Shown here: positions 36,479 through 46,139 of the stretch, one piece after another
Layout: every line of letters starts with the position of its first letter
How positions within the stretch are numbered: position 1 is the first letter of the stretch
Assembly: GCF_012515855.1 (NCBI RefSeq)
Contig: NZ_JAAYXO010000141.1
Location: forward strand, 1-52,202
Direction: 5' to 3'
Source: Gordonia sp. (in: high G+C Gram-positive bacteria)
GTDB taxonomy: Bacteria; Actinomycetota; Actinomycetes; Mycobacteriales; Mycobacteriaceae
DNA: 52,202 nt
The notes under the pieces: model-generated
What the model saw: only the letters and a program-made list of their open reading frames with translations
Told to the model about the DNA's origin: nothing
Database searches by the model: none
Program-made: the position numbers and the translations under genes

Positions 36479-39175
36479 CTAGTCCGGGCTGCGGTGCCTC
36501 GCCTTGCGCACCTGGTACGTCGGATCCACACGGGGGCGGGCGACGGTGTCGTCCGACTCGGTCCCCGCGAAGCCGTCGAACGGATGCTCGCCGGTCTCCT
36601 TGTTGATCCAGAAGTGGGGGCCGGTGTCCTCGTTGGAGCCGAGGAACTGCGGCTCGCTCTCCGGCGACGGCTCCACGACCTCGGGATCGTGGGTCACGGT
36701 CCGGACCTCGTCGGGGAGTTCGTCGACGAACGTCTCGACTTCCTTCTCCACCACGCGCCGCACGATCACCGGCTTCTCGACCACGACGATCTGCTCGATC
36801 GGCTTCTCGACGATCTTCTCGACCTCGACGTAAACCGGCTTCTCGACGATCTTCTCGATGATGTGCTCCACCGGGCGTTCGACGATGCGCTCCACCACGT
36901 GGTCCACACGCTTCTCGATCACGTTCTCGATCAGGACCGGGGTCTGCACGTTCTTCTCGAATTCGCGGCGCACTTCCTGCTCCACGACCTTCTCGACGAT
37001 CTCGGGGCGCTCGACGATCTTCTCGACGACGTGCTCGACGGGCTTGTCGACCACCTTCTCGACGACCTCCGGCCGCTCGACGATGCGCTCCACGATCTTC
37101 TCGACCGGCAACTCGATGACCTTCTCGACCACGTTGGGTCGCTCGATCACCCGCTCGACCACCCGGTCGACCGGCTTCTCGATCACGTTGTCGACGATGT
37201 TCGGGACTTCCACCATCCGGTCGACCACGCGGTCGACGGGCTTCTCCACGATCTCCTCGACGATGTTCGGCATCTCGATGACCTTCTCGATCACGTGGTC
37301 CACCGGCACCTCGACGATCTCTTCGATCAGGTTCGGCTTCTCGACCACCCGCGTGACGGTGTGGTCGACCGACTGCTCGACGACCTCTTCAATCACATTG
37401 GGAATCTCGACGATCCGCTGCACCACGCGATCGACCGGCTGCTCCACCGTCTTCTCGATGACGTTCGGCACCTCGACGACCTTCTCGATCACATGGTCCA
37501 CCGACTTCTCGACCACCTTGTCGGTGACGTTCGGGACCTCGACGACCCGCTCGATCTCGTGGTCGACGGGCTTCTCCACGATCTTCTCGATCAGCTCGGG
37601 CTTCTCGACGACGCGCTCGACGACGTGCTCCACCGGGCTCTCGACGATCTTCTCGACCACGTTCGGCTTCTCGACGACCCGCTCGATGACGTGATCCACC
37701 GACTTCTCGATCAGCTTCTCGGTGACGTTCGGGATCTCGACGACCCGCTCCAGTTCGCGGTCGACGGGCTTCTCGATCACCTTCTCCACGACATTGGGAA
37801 CCTCGACGACGCGCTCGATCACGTGGTCGACCGGCTTCTCGACAGGCTTGTCGACGATCTGCTCGACGACCACCTCGCGCGGTACCTCGACCTCCTTGAT
37901 GGAGGCCTTCTCGACGACGATCTCGACTTCCTTCTCCACGACCTTCTCGACCGTCTTGTAGACGATCTTCTCGACCGGGAGCTCGATGGTCCGCTCCACC
38001 ACCTTCAGCGCCACCGACTCCTCGTCGGCTTCGACGACCTTGTCGACGACCTTCTCCACCGGCGTGTAGACGATCCGCTCGACCTCGACCTCGACCTCGC
38101 GCTCGACGATCTTCTCGACCGGAACCTCGCGAATGACCTCGACGATCTTCTCCACCGGCTTCTCGACGACCTTCTCGACGATCATCTCCACCGGGACTTC
38201 CACCACGTTGTCGACGATCGTGACGATCGGCTTCTCGACCATCCGCTCCACGCTGATGGGCTTCTCGACCACGTCGTCGACGATCTCGACCAGCAGCTTC
38301 TCGACCATCCGAGACACTTCGGTGGGCCGCTCGACGATCTCGTCGACCACGGTCACCAGCAGCCGCTCGACCAGCCGCTGGATCTCGACGGGCTTGTCGG
38401 CGATCTCGTCGAGGACGGTCACGACCGGCTTCTCGACGTATCGGGGGATCTCGATCTCTTTGTCGACGATCTCGTCGACCACGGTCACAATCGGCTTCTC
38501 GATGACGCGCGCGACGTCGACGGGGGTCTCGACGATGTCGTCGACCACGGTCACGACCGGCTTCTCAACCATCCGCGACAGCTCAACAGGCTTCTCGACA
38601 ACCTCATCAACCACCGTCACGACCGGCTTCTCAACCATCCGCGACAGCTCAACAGGCTTCTCGACAACCTCATCAACCACCGTCACCACGGGCTTCTCAA
38701 CCATGCGCGACAGTTCGACGGGCTTCTCGACGAATTCGTCGACGTACGAGACGGCGACTTCTTCCACGAAGCGCGGCACGTCGACATGGCGCTCGACGAT
38801 GTTGTCGATGACGGTGACGACCGGCTTCTCCACCCGGCGGTGGATGTTGACGGGTTTGTCGGTGACCTCGTCTTCGATCGTCACCACCGGACGTTCGACG
38901 ATCCGGGAGAGGGTGACGGGCTTGTCGGCGACCTCATCGACCACCGTCACCACCGGCTTCTCGATGAGCCGCGACACGGTGGCCGGCTTGTCGATGACCG
39001 TGTCGACAGTGTTGACCACCAGCCGCTCGACGATCCGCTCCAGCGTGACCGGCTTCTCGACCACGGTCTCGACCGGGTTCTCCACCAAGCGTTCGACTAC
39101 GAACCCGCGGTCGACGACGTTGTCGACAACGTTCAGCACTGCATCGTTCTCCTGCGGCGTCCCGTCGTTGGCCAT
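36479..39175 (-). CDS. giant V/E/K/P-rich 22-residue repeat protein (alveolin/articulin-like)
   Basis: This 898-residue protein has no family I recognise. Residues 27-334 are fourteen 22-residue units with consensus VEKPVVTVVDEV followed by VEKPVELSRM. Residues 445-752 are fourteen units of VEKPVDHVIERV followed by VEVPNVVEKV. The 110 residues between (five unit lengths) are looser V/E/K repeats, and irregular repeats run on to about 815. The C-terminal tail is non-repetitive and includes the protein's only Trp (HFWINKETGEHPF, about 854-866). There is no signal peptide, membrane segment or Cys, so it is probably a cytosolic, structural or filament-forming protein. GAGGAGGGG precedes the ATG. 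It is convergent with the dehydrogenase and alone in its transcription unit. Confidence 0.85.
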   Translation of the reverse strand: MANDGTPQENDAVLNVVDNVVDRGFVVERLVENPVETVVEKPVTLERIVERLVVNTVDTVIDKPATVSRLIEKPVVTVVDEVADKPVTLSRIVERPVVTIEDEVTDKPVNIHRRVEKPVVTVIDNIVERHVDVPRFVEEVAVSYVDEFVEKPVELSRMVEKPVVTVVDEVVEKPVELSRMVEKPVVTVVDEVVEKPVELSRMVEKPVVTVVDDIVETPVDVARVIEKPIVTVVDEIVDKEIEIPRYVEKPVVTVLDEIADKPVEIQRLVERLLVTVVDEIVERPTEVSRMVEKLLVEIVDDVVEKPISVERMVEKPIVTIVDNVVEVPVEMIVEKVVEKPVEKIVEVIREVPVEKIVEREVEVEVERIVYTPVEKVVDKVVEADEESVALKVVERTIELPVEKIVYKTVEKVVEKEVEIVVEKASIKEVEVPREVVVEQIVDKPVEKPVDHVIERVVEVPNVVEKVIEKPVDRELERVVEIPNVTEKLIEKSVDHVIERVVEKPNVVEKIVESPVEHVVERVVEKPELIEKIVEKPVDHEIERVVEVPNVTDKVVEKSVDHVIEKVVEVPNVIEKTVEQPVDRVVQRIVEIPNVIEEVVEQSVDHTVTRVVEKPNLIEEIVEVPVDHVIEKVIEMPNIVEEIVEKPVDRVVDRMVEVPNIVDNVIEKPVDRVVERVIERPNVVEKVIELPVEKIVERIVERPEVVEKVVDKPVEHVVEKIVERPEIVEKVVEQEVRREFEKNVQTPVLIENVIEKRVDHVVERIVERPVEHIIEKIVEKPVYVEVEKIVEKPIEQIVVVEKPVIVRRVVEKEVETFVDELPDEVRTVTHDPEVVEPSPESEPQFLGSNEDTGPHFWINKETGEHPFDGFAGTESDDTVARPRVDPTYQVRKARHRSPD
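36920..39097 (-). repeat. 66-bp coding repeat array, 33 unit lengths
   Basis: DNA encoding residues 27-752 is exactly 33 x 66 bp long. The two outer blocks (residues 27-334 and 445-752) keep one phase; 445-27 is 19 x 22. Units are diverged at DNA level except for the pair at 38553-38684. Confidence 0.85.
38553..38684 (-). repeat. two identical adjacent 66-bp copies
   Basis: 38553-38618 and 38619-38684 are identical, each beginning ACGACCGGCTTCTCAACC on the plus strand. A partly diverged copy follows. These are the only exact neighbours in the array and indicate a recent duplication or homogenisation. Confidence 0.85.
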
Positions 39176-39344
39176 CGCCCCTCCTCGTCATACGACTTCC
39201 TCACCGAAACCTTTCCACGGTTCGGCGGGAACAACTACCTGAACTCTAAGGTTACGCGGCAGAGTGCGAATCAGCGTGATCGGCGAAGCCGAATACATAC
39301 TGCATTCAAATGATTTCGACCCGAAATACCCTGTCGCCAAACAC

Positions 39345-39380
39345 AAAAGAAGCCCCCCAATAATTCGGGGGGCTTCTTTT
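39345..39380 (-). terminator. terminator of the tRNA Glu-Asp-Phe unit
   Basis: AAAAGAAGCCCCCC pairs perfectly with GGGGGGCTTCTTTT (14 bp) across an 8-nt loop. Read leftward it ends the tRNA operon 5 nt after tRNA-Phe, with a T-rich 3' arm. Confidence 0.9.
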
Positions 39381-39384
39381 GGTG

Positions 39385-39458
39385 TGGCCAGAGTCGGGAT
39401 CGAACCGACGACCTTCCGCTTTTCAGGCGGACGCTCGTACCAACTGAGCTACCTGGCC
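39385..39458 (-). tRNA. tRNA-Phe (GAA)
   Basis: This 74-nt cloverleaf has acceptor GGCCAGG, D-arm AGCTCAGTTGGTACGAGC, anticodon loop CTGAAAA (GAA), T-arm GTTCGATCC and discriminator A. CCA is not encoded. Confidence 0.97.
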
Positions 39459-39488
39459 GGAGGTGCCGGTAGAAACCGAAACCAAAAG

Positions 39489-39562
39489 CGACCCTGACGG
39501 GACTCGAACCCGCGACCTCCGCCGTGACAGGGCGGCGCGCTAACCAACTGCGCCACAGGGCC
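39489..39562 (-). tRNA. tRNA-Asp (GTC)
   Basis: This 74-nt cloverleaf has acceptor GGCCCTG, anticodon stem GCCGCC and loop with GTC, T-arm GGTTCGAGTCC and discriminator G. It is 30 bp upstream of tRNA-Phe in the same leftward unit. Confidence 0.97.
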
Positions 39563-39608
39563 ATATTCTATTTTGTTGCCGTGAGAACCTTAGCAGATCC
39601 TCATTGCG

Positions 39609-39681
39609 TACCCCCTACGGGATTCGAACCCGCGCTACCGCCTTGAAAGGGCGGCGTCCTAGGCCGCTAGACGAAGGGGGC
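39609..39681 (-). tRNA. tRNA-Glu (TTC)
   Basis: This 73-nt cloverleaf has GCCCCCT acceptor, CGTCTAGCGGCCTAGGACG D-arm, anticodon loop CTTTCAA (TTC), TTCGAATCC T-loop and discriminator A, with G1-U72 as usual for tRNA-Glu. It is the first tRNA of the Glu-Asp-Phe unit. Confidence 0.97.
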
Positions 39682-39708
39682 CGGTGTTCCTCGTTGGGAG
39701 CGATTAGA

Positions 39709-39738
39709 ACTTTAGGGCACGACTGCTCAGGAACACAA
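39709..39738 (-). promoter_or_regulatory. tRNA Glu-Asp-Phe promoter
   Basis: Read leftward, TTGTGT (39738-39733) and TAAAGT (39714-39709) are spaced by 18 nt. They lie 27 nt upstream of tRNA-Glu and match SigA-type -35/-10 boxes. Confidence 0.65.
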
Positions 39739-40098
39739 ATCGGGAGGTCATCCACGGTTTTCAGCCGATCTGAAGCTTCCCGTCAACGCCGAAGCAGCAC
39801 GACGACTTCGCGCCAGATGTCCGGCCACCGCCATCGACCGGAGACCAATCCCCCGGGTGACGCCAAGATCAGCCCCGGGAGACTTCTCCGGGGGAAGATT
39901 GCCCTCGAGCCTCGCCTGTCGGACTGATCTTGGCGCCGACCCACTCGTCACACCGGCGACGTCCGCAATCCGCGCCAGACAGCTCAGCGCGATTCCGCGC
40001 CTAATGCCGCGGCAGCAGAGTTCGTTCTTCCAAGAAATGAGGCCGCCGGCACACCGCAGCATCATCGCGGCGACCGCCCGAAGAACCGACGAAAGCAA
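39739..40098. other. gene-free spacer between tRNA units
   Basis: I see no convincing gene in this 360 bp. The only structure is an inverted repeat, CGCCAAGATCAG (39861-39872) and CTGATCTTGGCG (39924-39935), enclosing a CCCCGGGAG/CTCCGGGG hairpin. The open frames here lack similarity and typical codon bias. Confidence 0.6.
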
Positions 40099-40135
40099 GA
40101 AACGCCAGACCGGAGAATTCCCGGCCTGGCGTTTC
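40099..40135 (-). terminator. tRNA-Lys terminator
   Basis: GAAACGCCAG (40099-40108) pairs with CTGGCGTTTC (40126-40135), extended by CCGG pairs. Leftward, the 3' arm ends GTTTCTT, 6 nt downstream of tRNA-Lys. Confidence 0.87.
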
Positions 40136-40140
40136 ACCAG

Positions 40141-40213
40141 TGCCCCCAGTAGGGCTCGAACCTACGACCTGCGGATTAAAAGTCCGTAGCTCTACCAACT
40201 GAGCTATAGGGGC
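40141..40213 (-). tRNA. tRNA-Lys (TTT)
   Basis: This 73-nt cloverleaf has acceptor GCCCCTA, D-arm AGCTCAGTTGGTAGAGCT, anticodon loop CTTTTAA (TTT), T-arm GTAGGTTCGAGCCCTAC and discriminator A. A TAGACT -10-like element lies about 27 nt upstream. Confidence 0.97.
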
Positions 40214-40324
40214 GTCACGCGCGTCGCGCGACTTCAGGGAGTCTACCGAACCCCATCCGACCGATCGCACCGCCTCCACCGATCTCGGCCGTCCGCCGAC
40301 GCACAGTCGACGCCCGGCGAACGG

Positions 40325-41215
40325 CTACGCCGTGATCGTCTGGCGACTGACGTCGCGGACGGCGGCGGCGAACTGCGGCACAAACCGCTCCGCGCCGATC
40401 ACACAGCACGCGTGGCCGCCCACGACGTCGAACCGCTGCGCCGTCGGAATGCCGTCCACCAGGAGTTGCTGTCGTTCCGGTTGCACGATCTTGTCGTGGG
40501 TCGAGAGCACGACGGCGGTCGGGACGTCGATGTCTCCGAGCCACGGCCGGGAGTCGAAGTTCGCCATCCCCTCGGAGAAGACACCCTGCAACCCCAACTT
40601 GGTGGAGGTGACCTGAGCCAGCGCCCACTTGAGCGGATGCTCGGTCGGGGTGTCGAGGGCCTTCTCGCTCGGGCTCGGCAGCACCTTGTCGACCAGCGTC
40701 AGCGCTTTGCCGATCCGCTGTTCCATCGCTAGATAGTCCGGCTCGATGCTCGAGAAGTACGGGCCCGTCGAGCACAGCACCAGCCCGGAGACCCGGCTCT
40801 GGTGCCGCCGCCACGCGAGCTGCGCGATGCCGCCGCCCATCGAGAACCCGGCGGCGATGAACGAATCGATCCCGAGCGCATCGGCGACGGCGATCACGTC
40901 GTCGGCGCAGTCGTCGAGGCTGAAGGTGTCGGACGCGATGCCGCGGCCGTGCAGGCGGTGGTCCATGGTGATGACGCGGTAGTCACGCTCCATCACCGGG
41001 ATCACCGGGTACCAGCACAGCAGACCGGTGGTGCTCACCGAGTGCAGGAGGAACAGCACCGGTCCGTCAGGGTTGCCGCTTTCGGTGATGAACGTCTGGC
41101 CGCGACCCGGGAGGTCGAGTCGACGGCCGGTCGGCAGTCCCGAGACGGGGTACGGGCGGACGGCGTGACCGACGCCGCGACGCATGGTCGCGAGGCGAGA
41201 ACTGAATGCTGGCAC
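40325..41215 (-). CDS. alpha/beta hydrolase
   Basis: This 296-residue alpha/beta-fold serine hydrolase has LLHSVSTTGLLCWY (HxS oxyanion region), MDHRLHGRG, the nucleophile elbow GFSMGGG and a C-terminal GGHACC supplying the His. GTG 41215 is supported by TACCGT 6 nt upstream (leaderless). It is divergent from a second alpha/beta hydrolase 123 bp away. The substrate is unknown; sequence features resemble lipase/esterase-type enzymes of Mycobacteriales. The frame to 41269 is not needed. Confidence 0.83.
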   Translation of the reverse strand: MPAFSSRLATMRRGVGHAVRPYPVSGLPTGRRLDLPGRGQTFITESGNPDGPVLFLLHSVSTTGLLCWYPVIPVMERDYRVITMDHRLHGRGIASDTFSLDDCADDVIAVADALGIDSFIAAGFSMGGGIAQLAWRRHQSRVSGLVLCSTGPYFSSIEPDYLAMEQRIGKALTLVDKVLPSPSEKALDTPTEHPLKWALAQVTSTKLGLQGVFSEGMANFDSRPWLGDIDVPTAVVLSTHDKIVQPERQQLLVDGIPTAQRFDVVGGHACCVIGAERFVPQFAAAVRDVSRQTITA

Positions 41216-41337
41216 CTGTTCACGGTACACCCGCGAACCGTACAAAAGCCCCGGATGAGCTGGGCGCACAGCGACTTCTTAGACAAATTCGAGAATCCAT
41301 CTCGCACAAGGCTCGCCCATCTGACATACTCCGCGAC

Positions 41338-42240
41338 GTGATTGCGATTGATCGACCCAAGCTCGAAGGCTCCATCGCCGTCGGCGACAAACGACGACGC
41401 CGCATCGGTTTCTCCGAGTTCGGTTCCCCCGAGGGACCGACCGTCATCTGGCTGCACGGCACCCCCGGCGCGCGCCGTCAGATTCCGCCGGAGGCACGCG
41501 AGTACGCCGAACTGCACGGCTTCCGTCTCATCGGCCTGGACCGACCGGGCGTCGGCTCGTCGACCGCGCACGACTACGGGACGATCGCCGACTTCACGAT
41601 CGACTTCCAGACCGTCCTCAACACCCTCGGCATCGACCGGTTCTCGGTGATCGGCCTGTCCGGCGGCGGCCCGTACTCGCTCGCGGTGTCGCACTTCCTG
41701 CCCGACCGCGTGGTCTCGACCGGCATCGTCGGCGGCGTGGCCCCGATCAACGGCCCCGAAGCGATCCGCGGCGGACTGGTGCAGCTCGCGCAGCACGCGG
41801 TCCCGCTGCTGAACGTGGCCGGCCGCCCGATCGGTTCGGCGCTGAGCACGGTTCTCGGCTTCGCCCGACCGATCGCCGACCCCGCCATCAGCATCTACGG
41901 CCGACTCTCGCCCGAAGCCGACCGCGAGCTGCTGTCGCGCCCGGAGTTCCGCGCGATGTTCCTCGACGACCTGCTGCACGGCGGCAGCCGTCGCATGGAG
42001 GCGCCCTTCGCCGACCTCAAGCTCTTCGTCCGCGACTGGGGTTTCCGCATCAGCGACGTGCAGGCGCACGTGGACTGGTGGCACGGCGACGCCGACAACA
42101 TCATCCCGTTCGCGCACGGCGAGCACATGGTGAAGCTGCTGCCCGACGCCGAGATGCACCACATGCCGGGCCAGAGTCACATCAGCGGCCTCGGCCACAG
42201 CGTGGAGATGCTCGACACCCTGCTCGCCGCCTGGGACTGA
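41338..42240 (+). CDS. alpha/beta hydrolase
   Basis: This 300-residue enzyme has WLHGTPGARRQIPPEA (HGTPG oxyanion motif), LDRPGVGSS, the nucleophile elbow GLSGGGPYSLA and a C-terminal GQSHIS His. GTG 41338 has CATACT 7 nt upstream, a leaderless pattern; the frame upstream to 41206 crosses the promoter. The substrate is unknown. The final codons lie in the first unit of a 16-bp tandem repeat. Confidence 0.85.
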   Translation: MIAIDRPKLEGSIAVGDKRRRRIGFSEFGSPEGPTVIWLHGTPGARRQIPPEAREYAELHGFRLIGLDRPGVGSSTAHDYGTIADFTIDFQTVLNTLGIDRFSVIGLSGGGPYSLAVSHFLPDRVVSTGIVGGVAPINGPEAIRGGLVQLAQHAVPLLNVAGRPIGSALSTVLGFARPIADPAISIYGRLSPEADRELLSRPEFRAMFLDDLLHGGSRRMEAPFADLKLFVRDWGFRISDVQAHVDWWHGDADNIIPFAHGEHMVKLLPDAEMHHMPGQSHISGLGHSVEMLDTLLAAWD

Positions 42241-42290
42241 CTCACGCGGGGACTGACTCACGCGGGGACTGGCGCACGCGGGGACTGGCG
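42233..42290. repeat. 16-bp tandem repeat, 3.6 copies, starting in a stop codon
   Basis: GGGACTGACTCACGCG at 42233 and 42249, GGGACTGGCGCACGCG at 42265 and a partial copy at 42281-42290 fill the gap between the hydrolase and CopD genes. The first copy carries the hydrolase's last codon and TGA. Confidence 0.9.
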
Positions 42291-42291
42291 G

Positions 42292-43200
42292 CTAAACCGT
42301 CGCGGTGGTCGCCAACCCCGCCGCGAGTCCCAGCACCACCGCCAGCACCAGCACTTCGCTGCCCGCGTGGACGATCGACTCGCGCTCGGCTGCACCGTGC
42401 CGGCGGGCCCGGGGCAGCCAGGTCCGTCGGTGCCACCACGCCAGCCCGAGCACCGCCACCAGCAGCACCGACTTCGCCACGACCACCCGGCCGTAGCCCG
42501 ACTCCCAGAGCTGCGGGCCCACACCCAGTTGCGCCACCGCCGCGACGATGCCGGTCGCGGTCAGCACCGCGACCACCGGCAGCGCCCAGCGGGAGAACTC
42601 CGGCAGCGCGCGAGCCCAGCCGCCCTTGCCGCGAACCGTGGCGACCAGCGCGACGAGCGTGCCCGCCCACCACGCCGCACACAGGGCGTGCACGCCGATC
42701 ACGATCGGCGCCCACGACGAATCCGTGCCGTGTCCGGTCACCGAGACCGCCAGGATCCCCAGACTCGCGATCACCGCGACCAGCAGGATCGGTGGGTCGC
42801 CGCGGGTAGCGGCCAAGCACCAGCCGAACACCGCGAGCGCGCCCAGCACGCCGACCAGCACCGGCAGGCCGGTCTCGACGCTCGCGGTCACGTCGCCGAC
42901 GCCCACCTCGAACACCGATTCGCCCGCCCGCTGCGCGATCTGCAGCCAGCCGCCGACCACACTCGCCGCGCCCCAGACGCCGGCCGCACCGGCGATCAGC
43001 GGCACCGTATCCCGCCCACCGATCAGCGGCAGCGTGCCCAGCCCAAGCAGCAGGCACAGCGCCGCGATCACCACGGCGCCGGCCCATGACGACGCCTCAG
43101 GCTCGGCCAGTACCTGGCAGAGCCCCACCCCGATCATCGTCAGGACGGCGGCCGCGCCCAGCACCGCACCGCGGGGCCGGGCGACGTCGGAGGCCGGCAT
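42292..43200 (-). CDS. copD: CopD-family copper-resistance membrane protein
   Basis: This 302-residue protein has about eight hydrophobic segments. The conserved histidine-containing region ILAVSVTGHG...IGVHALCAAWWAGTLVAL matches the CopD/YcnJ family, involved in copper movement across the membrane. It starts 8 bp after the CopC gene on the same strand, giving the usual copC-copD pair. The stop lies beside the 16-bp tandem repeat. Confidence 0.87.
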   Translation of the reverse strand: MPASDVARPRGAVLGAAAVLTMIGVGLCQVLAEPEASSWAGAVVIAALCLLLGLGTLPLIGGRDTVPLIAGAAGVWGAASVVGGWLQIAQRAGESVFEVGVGDVTASVETGLPVLVGVLGALAVFGWCLAATRGDPPILLVAVIASLGILAVSVTGHGTDSSWAPIVIGVHALCAAWWAGTLVALVATVRGKGGWARALPEFSRWALPVVAVLTATGIVAAVAQLGVGPQLWESGYGRVVVAKSVLLVAVLGLAWWHRRTWLPRARRHGAAERESIVHAGSEVLVLAVVLGLAAGLATTATV

Positions 43201-43208
43201 CGGTCGCG

Positions 43209-43748
43209 TCAGTTACGTCGTTTGGCGACCGTCAGCGCCAGCACGCCGGCGATGAACAGCACCAGAATCACGCCGCCGACGATGAACGGCCACGCCGGCA
43301 CCCCATGGTCAGGCGCGGACTCGGACTGCGAATCGTCGACCAACGCGCCGGGCTGGCCGGTGCCGGGCTGCGTCAGCTCAAACGAGATCTGTCCCTCGAC
43401 CGGGTGGCCGTCGGCGGAGGTGACGCGGTAATTGATCTTGTACTCACCGACCGGACCGAGACCGTTCAGGTCCACCGACATCTCCTTGCCGGAGACGGTG
43501 GGGTCGGTCGGCTGCCAGAAGTGGTTGTCGGGTCCGACGATCTTGAGGATCGCGTACGCCGGCTTCAGCTCTTCGTTGAAGGTGAGGGTCACGCGCTCTG
43601 GGGCGGTCGCGACCTGGGCGCCCTGCTCAGGCGTCGACCCGATGAGTGCGGAGTGCGCCGCGGCGGGGCCTGCGAGCAGACCCACCAGCATCGTCGCGGC
43701 CGCCGCGAACACGGCGAAGACAGAGGAACGAACGAGGAACCTGGACAT
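43209..43748 (-). CDS. copC: CopC-domain copper-binding exported protein
   Basis: This 179-residue protein has a signal peptide (residues 1-31 ending AAAHS; after cleavage His is N-terminal, as needed for Cu(II) binding), a CopC Ig-like domain (LIGSTPEQGAQVATAPERVTLTFNEEL ... YRVTSADGHPVEGQISFEL) and a C-terminal membrane anchor (PFIVGGVILVLFIAGVLAL). ATG 43748 is preferred over 43817. It forms an operon with CopD, pointing to copper acquisition or resistance. Confidence 0.9.
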   Translation of the reverse strand: MSRFLVRSSVFAVFAAAATMLVGLLAGPAAAHSALIGSTPEQGAQVATAPERVTLTFNEELKPAYAILKIVGPDNHFWQPTDPTVSGKEMSVDLNGLGPVGEYKINYRVTSADGHPVEGQISFELTQPGTGQPGALVDDSQSESAPDHGVPAWPFIVGGVILVLFIAGVLALTVAKRRN

Positions 43749-43849
43749 GCGAAAGACACCTGACTTTGAGAACACCACGATGCGAATCGAGCCGGGCCCA
43801 TGCCGACTCACCTCCATCGTGGCACGAGGTCACCGTTTAGCCTGAAAGG

Positions 43850-45868
<2,019 letters not shown>

Positions 45869-45897
45869 CACGCACTCGACGCCTCCCCCCCTCCCGC

Positions 45898-45992
45898 GCC
45901 GGTTGAGTAAGCCTCCCCCCGCCGGTTGAGTAAGCCTCCCCCCGCTGGTTGAGTAAGCGTCCGGAGCGAAGCGGAGGACGCGCATCGAAACC
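45898..45992. repeat. REP-like palindromic element with duplicated half
   Basis: A 46-bp imperfect palindrome, GGTTGAGTAAGCGTCC ... GGACGCGCATCGAAACC (45947-45992), is preceded by two 23-bp copies of its left arm (45898-45920, 45921-45943; GCCGGTTGAGTAAGCC plus CTCCCCCC). Similar GGTTGAGTA...ATCGAAACC elements recur in Gordonia and Rhodococcus intergenic DNA. The rest of the 45869-46139 gap has no gene. Confidence 0.8.
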
Positions 45993-46139
45993 GCCGCAGG
46001 CTGGGTCCCATCACCCCACAGAACGCCGCGCCAACGCGAAGGCGGCGATCGCCACCAGAACGGCGGGCCGACCCGGACGCCTTCTACGTCCCACAACCGC
46101 CCCAGAGGTAGTGGATCCGGCATGAACCGAGTCGTACGC

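Noticed and set aside
36920-39097. CRISPR-like regular array
   Set aside because: The 66-bp periodicity is coding (22 residues), there is no alternation of constant repeats and unique spacers, and no cas genes are nearby.
39228-39253. ECF sigma (SigE/SigH) promoter GGAAC-N18-GTT
   Set aside because: The spacing fits, but it points rightward into the tRNA terminator with no plus-strand gene to serve.
34838-39313. Uninterrupted 1491-codon plus-strand frame (and Ser/Thr-rich frames) opposite the repeat gene
   Set aside because: It arises because the repeated GAG/GTC/AAG codons of the leftward gene lack stops in the antisense frames. It crosses the dehydrogenase gene antisense, and its Asp/Leu/His repeat has no start context. 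The leftward frame has a ribosome site and normal ends.
39857-40189. 110-codon frame across the tRNA spacer and tRNA-Lys
   Set aside because: It overlaps the tRNA, lacks a ribosome site and has atypical composition.
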